Shown in pieces: positions 54,723 through 62,850 of a stretch of 64,000 nt of DNA. Source of the stretch: Micromonospora purpureochromogenes (lineage in GTDB: Bacteria; Actinomycetota; Actinomycetes; Mycobacteriales; Micromonosporaceae). Under the pieces are notes generated by a model. That model had not been told where the DNA came from. It did no database searches and saw only the letters and a list, made by a program, of their open reading frames with translations. The stretch is taken from NCBI RefSeq assembly GCF_900091515.1, contig NZ_LT607410.1, positions 4,402,001 through 4,466,000 on the forward strand. The letters are read 5' to 3'. Positions within the stretch are counted from its first letter, which is position 1; every line of letters starts with the position of its first letter. A program made the translations under genes and the position numbers.

Positions 54723-55521
54723 GGCTGCTCCCGGTCGACGATGTCGTAGCGAGATGCGCCCGCCGGCGTGTGATCGCCTCCCGTACGGCAGGTTCGGCAC
54801 CTGCGGCGGCCCGCAGCAGATGTTGGCCTCCTCGAAGCCGGCCGCCACCGTCGCTGAGCACCTCCGCGGTACGTCGGTCGTCGGGCAGCTCCATCAAGGT
54901 CGGAAGCTGCAGCCGCTGTTCGATGTCCCGCCGGCGGTAGGGGCCGTCACCGATCAGAGCCAGGGCGAGTGCGCCATCCCCTCGCCCGTACTGCGTGAGC
55001 TCCCGACGGAGCAGTTCGGCCGCGGCTGCAGCCGGGGCGATGGTGCGCAGAGTTGCCGCTCGTACGACGAGGAGCACCAGGTCGGCGCGGAAGAGCAGCG
55101 GCCAGGGCGGCGCGTTGGTGGTCAGGCGGCCGCAGTCGGCGACGACGTCGTAGCCGTCGTCGCCGCGCTCCAGCTCGCTGAGAAACACCGCCAGCGGCTC
55201 CCAGGTCGGGCGGATCGTCCCCGCCTGCACCGGGTCGTTGATGCCGGGCAGCAGGAGCCGCCTACCGCGATGCTTGGCGTCGAGGTCGACCAGTTGGTGA
55301 GCAAAGGCGTCGGCGAGCTGGTCGCGCAGCGCGGCCGCCGCCAGCGGCAGCAGGCCGATCGGCGGGATCTCCAGACTCGAGAGGTACCCGCTCAGGATGC
55401 TGCCGCCGGATGGGTCGCATTCGGCCAGCACCGTACGTCCGCCCCAGGTCAGCGTGCAGGCGACCGCTGTGGTGGTGACGCCGGGTGAGCCCTTGGCCGA
55501 CACCATCGCGATGAGTGCCAC
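54712..55521 (-). CDS. TadZ/CpaE-like MinD-family ATPase
   Basis: A 269-residue ParA/MinD-type protein with a deviant Walker A (SAKGSPGVTTTAVA), LAECDPSGGS and VVADCGRLTT, in the place of tadZ/cpaE, which positions pili at the cell pole. The usual lysine of the deviant P-loop (KGGxGKTT) is replaced (SPGVTT), so hydrolysis may be weak, as in many TadZ proteins. It begins one base after the SAF-domain gene stop and overlaps tadA. Confidence 0.8.
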   Translation of the reverse strand: MALIAMVSAKGSPGVTTTAVACTLTWGGRTVLAECDPSGGSILSGYLSSLEIPPIGLLPLAAAALRDQLADAFAHQLVDLDAKHRGRRLLLPGINDPVQAGTIRPTWEPLAVFLSELERGDDGYDVVADCGRLTTNAPPWPLLFRADLVLLVVRAATLRTIAPAAAAAELLRRELTQYGRGDGALALALIGDGPYRRRDIEQRLQLPTLMELPDDRRTAEVLSDGGGRLRGGQHLLRAAAGAEPAVREAITRRRAHLATTSSTGSSHVR

Positions 55522-55522
55522 G

Positions 55523-56200
55523 TCAGTCCCCCGTGGTCAGGGCGACGACGATGCGACCGGCAGCGGCGCGCGCGGCCACGAGCGGGCCGTCGCGTTCGAC
55601 GACGGCCACGTTGAGGAGCGTCGTCCCCTCCTTCGCCCCGTCCCGTACGTCCACGACGCTGGCTTTGATGCTGATCGGTGCCGCCGTCGCCTGCTGAGTC
55701 GCTACCGGGCCGTCGTCGGCGGTAAGGACGAGGACGACCTCCGCGCCGGGCTTGATCCGCTCGGCAGGCATGCGCTCCTGCGGCAGGCTGATCCCGACCA
55801 GCTGTCTGCCCGGGCCGGGCACCGCGGTGTCGGTGAGCTGCGCCTCGGTCAGCAGGGTGCCAGGCACCAGTGCGACCGCGGCGAACTTCCCAACGACGGT
55901 GTCGGCAGCGCTGACCCGGATGGGCTTGAGGGCCGGGTCGCCCGTGATCCGTACGGTGCGAAGGTCGGAGCGATCGATCGTGGAGCCGACCTCCACCGTG
56001 GCGGCCACTGCCAGATACTCGGCTGTGGTGCCCACTTTGCGCAGCACGGCAGCGGCGATCAACCCGCCGGCAGCGATCAGTGCCACCGCGAGCCAGACGA
56101 GCGCCGGGCGCCAGCGTCGTTGCGGAGCGACTCTGGGCACGGCGTACGGTGCCGCAAGCGGTGGGGTGGCCCGGGAGGATGTGGTGGGGGCGCTCGTCAT
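55523..56200 (-). CDS. SAF-domain protein, CpaB/RcpC-like
   Basis: The 225-residue protein has an N-terminal membrane helix (ALVWLAVALIAAGGLIAAAVL) and a SAF domain (residues about 60-125: VAATVEVGSTIDRSDLRTVRI, ALVPGTLLTEAQLTDTAVP). This is typical of the CpaB/RcpC periplasmic part of Tad systems. The ATG at 56200 overlaps the stop of the upstream secreted protein (ATGA). Confidence 0.8.
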   Translation of the reverse strand: MTSAPTTSSRATPPLAAPYAVPRVAPQRRWRPALVWLAVALIAAGGLIAAAVLRKVGTTAEYLAVAATVEVGSTIDRSDLRTVRITGDPALKPIRVSAADTVVGKFAAVALVPGTLLTEAQLTDTAVPGPGRQLVGISLPQERMPAERIKPGAEVVLVLTADDGPVATQQATAAPISIKASVVDVRDGAKEGTTLLNVAVVERDGPLVAARAAAGRIVVALTTGD

Positions 56201-57087
56201 GACGTGATCACCTGCAGTTCGTCGATGTCGATCGTCGCGGTGGACGAGAGGTCGATGGATTGCGAGCCGCTGTTTCCGCCCCCACCGCTCCACGTGATCA
56301 GCCAGGACGTGGTCGCCGTGACGGTGTACCGCCCCCCGCGCTGGGTGCTGCTTGGCTGCGAGTAGCCGTCGTATCCGCAGTCCGGTGACCGCTGCTTGCC
56401 GAAGGACGGCTGGTAGGGGGTGCCGGGCTTGGTGCAGGTGACGGAGTTACCGTCCCCCATGCTCCAGACGATCTTCTGGGCGCGGGCGGTGGCGGTGACC
56501 GAGCGACCGGGCACCGCCGCAGTCCGGGTGATGGGCCCCCAGGTGGTGGGACTGACGTTGTTCCAGAGCCAGATCGGTAGCCCGACCAGGCCGGCGCCGT
56601 TCGTTCGCGGTGCGATCCCGATGCGCGGCCCGTCGAGGTTCATCTCGGCGATGGCTCGTTGGGCGAGTTCCTGGTACGAGGGCAGGATTCCGGCGGGCGG
56701 GTCGGGCGACCAGGTGGCCGGACTCTGCGAAGCGATGCCGCCGTAGACGCCGCAGGTGCGGATGCTCCAGTAGCCGTCGGTACGACCGCCGGTCGGCGGC
56801 GGGACCCGCTTGACGTAGCAGGCCCCGTCCCAGACGCCGAGCTCGTCGACCACGCACGGCACAGGCTGGCCTTCGTAGCTGCACCCCCGGCCGGCACCGC
56901 CCCCGCCGTTGTTGCTCCCGCCGCCGTTTCCGCCGTCCCCCGTGCCCGGCTTCTCCACCACCCAGTAGCAGTTGCCCAGCGCGTCGCAGTGCTCGTAGTC
57001 GGCGTACGCGGGGCCGGGTGCTAGCAGTGCGCCGAGGCCGACCGCGAGGCCCAGAGCCGCGGCGCCTGCCGCTCTGCGGCTCAGCAT
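56197..57087 (-). CDS. Secreted Cys- and Gly-rich hypothetical protein of the Tad locus
   Basis: The 296-residue protein starts at ATG 57087 and has a signal peptide (LGLAVGLGALLAPGPAYA, cleavage before DYEHC). The N-terminal mature part has several cysteines (CDALGNCYW, GCSYEGQPVPC, RTCGVYGG), a glycine/asparagine-rich linker and a beta-rich C-terminal half. No enzyme motif is visible. It is coupled to its neighbours by overlapping codons, so it probably acts with the pilus, perhaps as a tip or surface factor. Confidence 0.72.
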   Translation of the reverse strand: MLSRRAAGAAALGLAVGLGALLAPGPAYADYEHCDALGNCYWVVEKPGTGDGGNGGGSNNGGGGAGRGCSYEGQPVPCVVDELGVWDGACYVKRVPPPTGGRTDGYWSIRTCGVYGGIASQSPATWSPDPPAGILPSYQELAQRAIAEMNLDGPRIGIAPRTNGAGLVGLPIWLWNNVSPTTWGPITRTAAVPGRSVTATARAQKIVWSMGDGNSVTCTKPGTPYQPSFGKQRSPDCGYDGYSQPSSTQRGGRYTVTATTSWLITWSGGGGNSGSQSIDLSSTATIDIDELQVITS

Positions 57088-57671
57088 GGCCTCTCCCGCT
57101 GGGCGCTGACCTCCCGGATTCGCCACTGGCCGTCGCCGGACAACTCCGCCTGGGCAATCACCACGTACCTCGTCGCCTGGCCCTTGGTGCGGACGGACTT
57201 GCCGGTCTTCTTGGAGACCACGTCCCACCCGCTGGTGTCGAAGCAGTCCTCGATCTCCGCAGTGAAGGGACGCCGGGTGGTGTCGACCTTGCTCACGGCG
57301 GGCGTGGTCTCTGGCTCCCCGGTGGTGACGAGCCCCTGCTGAAACTTGATCAGCAGGTCCTGGCGCACCGTCAGTAGCGCCGGGTTCGCGACGAACCGGT
57401 CAAGCTTGGCGTTGTAGTCACCGTTGTTGGAAGCGGCGACGTAGGTCCGGACGTAGTTCCGATAGGCGGTCAGCGCAGCGGCCGCCGCTTCGGCGCTCTC
57501 GGCGTCGGCGGTCGGTGAAGGCGATGCCGACGCTGGTGAGGTGCCCGAAGTCGGCGTCACGGCAGGCTTGTCCTCGCCGCACCCCATCAATCCGGCCAGC
57601 ATTGCGCCGGTGAGCCCGGCGGCGATCCACCGTACGCTCGGGTTCGCGGCCTTGCTGGTGATCTTGATCAA
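57081..57671 (-). CDS. Predicted lipoprotein at the head of the Tad operon
   Basis: A 196-residue protein starting with TTG 57671, because AGAGGAGAG lies just upstream and the earlier in-frame ATG lacks a site. The signal sequence WIAAGLTGAMLAGLMGC has a lipobox (LMGC). The mature part has a Ser/Pro/Thr-rich linker and a folded C-terminal domain that resembles lumazine-like or NTF2-like small domains (YRNYVRTYVAASNNGDY), with a final cysteine. It is the first gene of the long minus-strand operon. Confidence 0.72.
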   Translation of the reverse strand: MIKITSKAANPSVRWIAAGLTGAMLAGLMGCGEDKPAVTPTSGTSPASASPSPTADAESAEAAAAALTAYRNYVRTYVAASNNGDYNAKLDRFVANPALLTVRQDLLIKFQQGLVTTGEPETTPAVSKVDTTRRPFTAEIEDCFDTSGWDVVSKKTGKSVRTKGQATRYVVIAQAELSGDGQWRIREVSAQRERPC

Positions 57672-58065
57672 GGCGTCTCTCCTCTGTTGGCTGGCACGAC
57701 CTCGGCCTGCCGCCGACGATGCCTTGGCGGGTCGCCCATTCGTCGGATGTGGACGCACCGCCGCCGACCTGCCCGGGCTGTACGGGGGTTCGCTGATTAC
57801 CCGCCGAGTGGATTCGCCGATTGAGAGCCGGTGATGCTGGGCCGCCGGAAGGTCTCCCTACCCGAGCGGCCCAGCGTCCCCCTCCGGTCGACGGCGTCCG
57901 GACCGAGTTGCTGCTCCCATGTGTCCGGAACTCTCCGCCGAACAGGCCGGCGAGTCCTGCGGGATGCATCCCCCCGTTGCGCTCCTCGTGGAGCTGATCC
58001 CTCCCACCGGCAACTCCCCCGTTCGGATCAGTGGGCCGGCCACCCACACCACCAGAAACACATGC
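57672..58065. other. Divergent intergenic region between the Tad operon and the XRE operon
   Basis: About 395 bp without a convincing gene; open frames are short and lack ribosome sites. It must contain the promoter of the Tad operon on the left. The regulator operators are treated separately. Confidence 0.5.
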
Positions 58066-58106
58066 GTTGAGCAGATCGTCGCTGCGCTCAACAGGCGTTG
58101 CTCAAC
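58066..58106. promoter_or_regulatory. Cluster of three GTTGAGC/GCTCAAC heptamers upstream of the XRE gene
   Basis: GTTGAGC at 58066-58072 is repeated as its inverse GCTCAAC at 58086-58092 and at 58100-58106. The last copy forms the palindrome GTTGCTCAAC (58097-58106). The spacing (20 and 14 bp start to start) suits a regulator operator. AT-richer DNA (58110-58190) with a likely promoter follows before the XRE gene. The binding protein is unproven; the adjacent XRE protein is the obvious candidate. Confidence 0.5.
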
Positions 58107-58209
58107 GTAGAGGCGATCATAAGCTCACATTCGGTGCGTGTGTCAACATCTGTTTTGCTGACGCTTACATCTGCGACACTGCTGTTTAGGTCGCTGGAGG
58201 GTGAAGAAC

Positions 58210-58731
58210 ATGGTCGAAGATCGGCATGCTGAGCGGGAGTTGCCACCCCTCGATACGCTGGCCGCCAGGGTGGAGTACCTGTTCGACAAGATCCGCCCCA
58301 CGCCGGAGGAGCTCAGCGAATCCGACGAACCCGACCGCCGCTACACCAACAAAGAGATCGCCGACAAAATCAACGCACTGGCGGGCGATACCGGCGTCAC
58401 CATCAGCGCCGCCTACATCGGCGAGCTACGCCGAGGCGTGGCGAGCGACCCTCGGATGTCGCACGTACGGGCCTTGGCAACCGCATTCGGTGTCAACTCC
58501 GGCTACTTCGTCGATGAGGCGGCAGCGCAACGAATCCAGGAGCAGATCGGGCTGCTGAACGAGCTCCGTCGGATGGACGTCAAGCAGGTGGCACTACGTC
58601 AGGTGCTCGCCGACAGTGGACTGTCCGCCACGGACACTCAGTTGATCGAGCAAATGGTGGCGCGTCTACGGGCGGTGGCCCAAGGCGCCGGCCCTGATGG
58701 AGCCAGCGATGCGCCTGACGATCGCAGGTAG
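58210..58731 (+). CDS. XRE-type HTH regulator
   Basis: A 173-residue protein from ATG 58210 (GGAGG nine bases upstream; the GTG at 58201 is too close to it). An HTH begins near residue 45: TNKEIADKINAL...VTISAAYIGELRRGVASDPRMSHVRALATAFGV. This is the SinR-like/XRE pattern common in actinomycete regulators with an ImmA-type protease partner. It lies two bases before the ImmA/IrrE gene. The pair probably forms a regulator/protease switch that responds to a signal and controls the downstream membrane genes, but the regulon is inferred. Confidence 0.82.
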   Translation: MVEDRHAERELPPLDTLAARVEYLFDKIRPTPEELSESDEPDRRYTNKEIADKINALAGDTGVTISAAYIGELRRGVASDPRMSHVRALATAFGVNSGYFVDEAAAQRIQEQIGLLNELRRMDVKQVALRQVLADSGLSATDTQLIEQMVARLRAVAQGAGPDGASDAPDDRR

Positions 58732-58733
58732 CG

Positions 58734-59306
58734 GTGCTGATCCTTCGGTGGCAGTACGCCGACGAACGGGGGAACGCTGAGGTGACGTTGAACCGACTAC
58801 GCAAGCGCTGCGAGCAGCTGCTCACCGCGCTGAAGGTGCCGGAGCCGTTCGACATACGCGCGCTGTGCCAAGTCCTCGGCCAGCGGCGCGGCCGGCCCAT
58901 CCACCTGGTTCCGATCAAGCTGCCGGCACGCACGGTGTGCGGCATGTTCGTACCGACGGGAGACTTCGACGCCATCTTCTTCGAGCAGAACACTTCTCCG
59001 TTGCACCAGATGCTGATCATCGGACACGAGCTGGGACACCTGATCGCCGGTCATCAGACGACCGAGGTGCTGGACCCGGAGGCCTCACGGATGCTGCTGC
59101 CGGACCTCGACCCGCAGTTGGTCCAGCGCAGCCTCGGTCGCAGCAACTATGCCGCCGCCGAGGAGCGCGAAGCCGAGATGATCGGATCGCTGCTCCTTCG
59201 CCGGACGCGCAGGGGCGCCAGCGAGGAGGACGACTTACCGTTGGACAGGCGGCAGGCCGAGCTGTACGGCCGGCTGCGGCTGTCGCTGGAACACCCCGAC
59301 TGGTAG
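58734..59306 (+). CDS. ImmA/IrrE-family metallopeptidase
   Basis: A 190-residue zinc protease with the HExxH motif in IIGHELGHLIAGH (about 100-112) and a downstream EEREAEMIGS that supplies the third ligand. ImmA/IrrE proteins cut repressors such as ImmR or DdrO; the XRE protein encoded two bases upstream is the likely target. Start GTG 58734 has a weak site. The next gene follows by five bases. Confidence 0.85.
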   Translation: MLILRWQYADERGNAEVTLNRLRKRCEQLLTALKVPEPFDIRALCQVLGQRRGRPIHLVPIKLPARTVCGMFVPTGDFDAIFFEQNTSPLHQMLIIGHELGHLIAGHQTTEVLDPEASRMLLPDLDPQLVQRSLGRSNYAAAEEREAEMIGSLLLRRTRRGASEEDDLPLDRRQAELYGRLRLSLEHPDW

Positions 59307-59311
59307 CGCGG

Positions 59312-60541
59312 ATGGACACCACCCTGTACGCCGGCTGCTCCCTCGCGGGCTGGATCGCCTTCGGGTACATGCTGCGCCTGCAGCGTCGGCAGCCCAGCCA
59401 CGCGCGCGGCGCGATCTGCGTTGCTCTCGGAGCGTTCGCCGTCGGCATCACGCTCGCCGTTCCGCCGCTCGCGACCGCCATCGATCACGCATCGGGACTG
59501 CCGAACCTGGCCAAGGTCCTCTCCCACGGGTGCGCGATGACGATCGCCGTGAGCGCCGAGAGCATGCTCCTGCACCTGGCGCTCCCGCCGAGGACGGCCG
59601 CCGCCCGCGTCCGGCTCTGGATGCTGGTCACCGGCGGCGCCTTCCTCGCCATGGTCGGGTTGTTCGCCCACACGCTCACCTACGACAGCCCCGTGCTCCT
59701 CACGGTCGAGTACGCGACCGACCCGGCGGTGACCGCGTACCTGCTGATCTTCATGACCCTGGGCTTCTTCGCCTACTGCATCGACATCGCCCGGCTGTGC
59801 TGGCGCTTCGCCCGAATCTGCGGCCGTCCCTGGCTGCGCCGGGGCCTCCGCGTCACGGCTGTCGGCGCCGCCTTCGCCCTGCTCTACAGCACAAACAAGA
59901 TCGTGTACCTGGTGGCCTACTGGAACGGCTACCGCCCCACCGGCGAGCGGGAGATCGCCGCGGTCCTGGTGGCCATCAGCGCGCTGCTCATGATGGTCGG
60001 TCTCACCATGCCGGCGTGGGGCCCGATCTTCGCGATCACGCGACGCTGGGACGACTTCCGCTTCTACCGCCAACTGGAACCACTCTGGCGGAACCTCATC
60101 GCTGAACTGCCGGAACTCGAGCTCGATGCGAGCCTGCGCCGGCCCCTCACGGCCGTGCGGGACATCGACTACGCCCTGACCCGCCGGGTCGCCGAGATCC
60201 GGGACGCACGACTCTCGCTGCGCCCCTACATGGATGCCCGGGTGACGGTGCTGGCCGAGCAGTTCGCTGAGCAGGCTGAGGTGAACGACGACGAACGGCG
60301 AGCTGCGGTGGAAGCAGCCCACCTCGCCTGTGCTCTGCGCGCGCACCGCGCCGGCCTTGCCGCCGAACTCATCCAGCCCGCAGATGACCTACATCGTCCC
60401 GCTGGTGGCTACGCCGGCGAGGTCTCCTGGCTGACGCTCGTCTCCACCGCCTACGCCCGATCGGTCGTGGTGGCCCGGACGCTCACCGCGTCCCGCCACC
60501 TCCGTACCTCGCAGTCCCCGCTTGGAGATGCCCGACGATGA
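59312..60541 (+). CDS. MAB_1171c-type multi-pass membrane protein
   Basis: A 409-residue protein with about seven membrane helices in the first 260 residues (for example LAGWIAFGYMLRL, AICVALGAFAVGITLAV, AYLLIFMTLGFFAYCI, IAAVLVAISALLMMVGLTM). A soluble C-terminal part follows with FRFYRQLEPLWRNLIAELPE and LTRRVAEIRDARLSLRPYM. This is the pattern of the MAB_1171c family of putative transporters found with XRE and ImmA genes in actinomycetes. Its substrate is not known. The end overlaps the next gene (ATGA). Confidence 0.78.
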   Translation: MDTTLYAGCSLAGWIAFGYMLRLQRRQPSHARGAICVALGAFAVGITLAVPPLATAIDHASGLPNLAKVLSHGCAMTIAVSAESMLLHLALPPRTAAARVRLWMLVTGGAFLAMVGLFAHTLTYDSPVLLTVEYATDPAVTAYLLIFMTLGFFAYCIDIARLCWRFARICGRPWLRRGLRVTAVGAAFALLYSTNKIVYLVAYWNGYRPTGEREIAAVLVAISALLMMVGLTMPAWGPIFAITRRWDDFRFYRQLEPLWRNLIAELPELELDASLRRPLTAVRDIDYALTRRVAEIRDARLSLRPYMDARVTVLAEQFAEQAEVNDDERRAAVEAAHLACALRAHRAGLAAELIQPADDLHRPAGGYAGEVSWLTLVSTAYARSVVVARTLTASRHLRTSQSPLGDARR

Positions 60542-61410
60542 GAGCTCGTTACGCCAACCTCGCTCGCATCCGCGAACTCGACCCGGAGCGCGATTACCTG
60601 GCCATCTACCAGACGATGCTGCGCTACGAGTTCCCGTGGGACATGAAGCTCGGGCTCAACCTGGCATTCAACCGGTCCTTCTCGATCCCGTCGATCGCCG
60701 CCGTGCACACCGCCACCGGCGAGCTGACCGAGCGTACGCAGAAGCGCATCGACGACACCGGTCTCCTGATGTACGAGATGGTGCTCAACGGCTTCGACCA
60801 GCCACGCGGCCGCGACGCTCTGCGGCGGGTCAACCAGATCCACCGCCCGTACGGCATCCCCAACGACGACTACCTCTACGTCCTCGGCTGCCTCGTGGTC
60901 ATTCCGACCCGGTGGCTGCAGCAGTACGGCTGGCGCCAACCCTGTTGCCACGAGCGGCAGGCCACCTACCTGTTCTATCGCGAGCTGGGCCGGCGCATGG
61001 GCATCAGTGACATCCCCGGCTCCTACGAGGAGTTCGAGACCTGGTTCGACGCCCACGACGCCACCCACCTGCAGCCCAACGGCGACGCCGCGGCAATCGA
61101 GCGAGCCACCCGCATGCTGATGCTCACCCGCATCCCCAAGCCCTTCGCCCCGCTGGGCAACGCGCTGGTCAGCGCCATGTACGACGCGCCGCTCCGGCAC
61201 GCGATGCGAGTCGACGCGCCGACTTGGCCGGTCCGGGCCGGCCTGCACGCGGCATTGAAGATGCGGTCGCGGCTTCAGCGGTGGTTCGGAGCGCCACAGA
61301 CCACGCCGTTGTTCGCCGACGGCATCAAAGCAAAGAGCTATCCCGACGGGTACGAGATCAGCCAGCTCGGTCCGCAGCAAGACCAGGTGCCTGGTCGACC
61401 CAGCGCATGA
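60538..61410 (+). CDS. DUF2236 oxygenase-like protein (MpaB/Lcp type)
   Basis: A 290-residue protein of the DUF2236 (MpaB-like) family with conserved segments MLRYEFPWDMKLGLNLAF, RRVNQIHRPYGIPNDDYLYVLG and GWRQPCCHERQATYLFYRELGRRM. Members are heme- or metal-dependent oxygenases such as rubber-cleaving Lcp. The histidine after QI (in QIHRPYG) and those in CCHER are candidate ligands. Its substrate is unknown. It forms the fourth gene of the XRE/ImmA operon. Confidence 0.78.
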   Translation: MRARYANLARIRELDPERDYLAIYQTMLRYEFPWDMKLGLNLAFNRSFSIPSIAAVHTATGELTERTQKRIDDTGLLMYEMVLNGFDQPRGRDALRRVNQIHRPYGIPNDDYLYVLGCLVVIPTRWLQQYGWRQPCCHERQATYLFYRELGRRMGISDIPGSYEEFETWFDAHDATHLQPNGDAAAIERATRMLMLTRIPKPFAPLGNALVSAMYDAPLRHAMRVDAPTWPVRAGLHAALKMRSRLQRWFGAPQTTPLFADGIKAKSYPDGYEISQLGPQQDQVPGRPSA

Positions 61411-61520
61411 GCAGCCGGCCAGCGCTGGTATCGGCGCCACAGCGCCTTGGGGTTCCTCACCCGCCCAGCAGGGCTGAGCTGATCATGCTCGGTCTCTCTG
61501 TCACACCGATGTTGCGGTAG

Positions 61521-62201
61521 TTGGTCGTTCGCCTGGCCGTCCCAGCGGGCCAGATCAGCCGGCGGTCCTGTGAGTGCTGCGGCCTTGAGGTGAGTCCGGT
61601 TGGGCCCGGCTGGGCCGCGCTGCTGCCAAGCGGCCGGTGTTGGCAGCGGGTGGGCGCCCCTCCGTACGTGCTGGAGTCCTGCATTGCGATCGCAGTGACC
61701 ATCGTGGTTCTCGCCGCTCCTACCATCCCGGTGTTGCTGGCCGGCCTGTGGTGGGTCGGCTGCGCAGTCCCGATCGTCTTCATCGACGCTCAGGTGCACC
61801 GCCTACCCAACGCCATCACCATGCCTGCGGCAGCCGGCGTCTTCGCTCTGCTCTCCGTCGATGCAGCACTCACCCATCGGTGGGATCCCCTGGTCAGCGC
61901 GACGATCTGCGCGGCTGTCACCACGACGGTGTTCGTCAGCATGGGGCTAGTCCTGGGCAGTCGCGGCATGGGTTTGGGCGACACCAAGCTCATCACCTCG
62001 GTGACCGCGCTGCTGGGCTGGTGGGGCTGGGGCGCGGCGTTCGGAGCGGTGTTCTTGGGCTTCCTGGCTGCAGGACTCGTGGGTGCCATGCTGTTGGCCG
62101 CCGGACGAGTGCGCCGAGGCACCCACATCCCGATGGGTCCGTTTTTCATAGCTGGTGCGATGGGGATGCTCGCGCTCACAGTCGGGGCACCGCCCGGGTA
62201 A
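61521..62201 (+). CDS. A24-type prepilin peptidase
   Basis: A 226-residue membrane protease with the two aspartate motifs VFIDAQVHRLPN (about 90) and GMGLGDTKL (about 153, GxGD), and about six membrane helices. It has no N-terminal methylase domain, as is usual for TadV/CpaA-like peptidases. It is likely to process the Flp-like pilins of the divergent Tad operon, but it lies in a separate operon 110 bp after the DUF2236 gene. TTG 61521 is the first start. The cysteine-containing stretch CECCGLE near residue 17 recalls the CxxC pairs of larger prepilin peptidases. Confidence 0.82.
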   Translation: MVVRLAVPAGQISRRSCECCGLEVSPVGPGWAALLPSGRCWQRVGAPPYVLESCIAIAVTIVVLAAPTIPVLLAGLWWVGCAVPIVFIDAQVHRLPNAITMPAAAGVFALLSVDAALTHRWDPLVSATICAAVTTTVFVSMGLVLGSRGMGLGDTKLITSVTALLGWWGWGAAFGAVFLGFLAAGLVGAMLLAAGRVRRGTHIPMGPFFIAGAMGMLALTVGAPPG

Positions 62202-62850
62202 CTGGATCGACGCGATCCATCCGGCACCTTCTCGACCACCGCCTGGAGCACAACGGCGACTTCCGGTCGAAAGATGAGGAAGCATTCGTCAGGGTCCGAT
62301 CCTGCGCGCCCCGGCGGGAAGCCACAACACCGCCCCGGGGCGATCGTCAGCGAACCTATGCGCCGACCCAAGAGCAGGCCGACCAAAGAGAACTAGCCTC
62401 CACCCTGTGAACATCGGCACCAGGGACTGGTCTGACCCTAATCCCGGCGCGCGTCTGGACTGATCTTGCAACGCCAGGACGGGGTTGCAAGATCGTTGAC
62501 GGGTCAGCGGGGGCAGGGGTCAAGGCACTCCTCTTGCCGTCGCAGCATACCGCCTTGACCACTCACTGGCTCGCGTTCCATCATCCTTTTCGACCTTGGG
62601 CCGAACGGCTTAAGCGAGGACTCGCGCTAAGATCTCCATCCATGGTCGGCCGTTCGTCCTCAATGCAAGGACCGATCGTCGCCCCGAATGCTGTGTTGAC
62701 AGTTTTGATACGCTCACTGTTGTGCTGGGTCGTCGGTTGTTAGCACCCTGATCGACGGCGGTCCGTGCGCCGTGCTGAACCACATGGATGAACAGCGCGT
62801 GTGCGGCTCCTTTCTGCGATCGTTCGCGGCTGGGCATTCTGACGGATGGG
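62202..62850. other. Long intergenic region without a supported gene
   Basis: About 650 bp between the prepilin peptidase and the last gene. Frames of 60-75 codons exist on both strands but lack motifs and good starts. The region has lower GC than its neighbours from about 62560 onward and contains a perfect hairpin (62462-62494). I see no tRNA. Confidence 0.5.
62462..62494. repeat. Perfect 11-bp hairpin GATCTTGCAAC/GTTGCAAGATC
   Basis: GATCTTGCAAC (62462-62472) is mirrored by GTTGCAAGATC (62484-62494) with an 11-base loop. There is no T-run, so it is not a typical terminator. It could be an operator, a recombination site or the foot of a small RNA. Confidence 0.6.
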
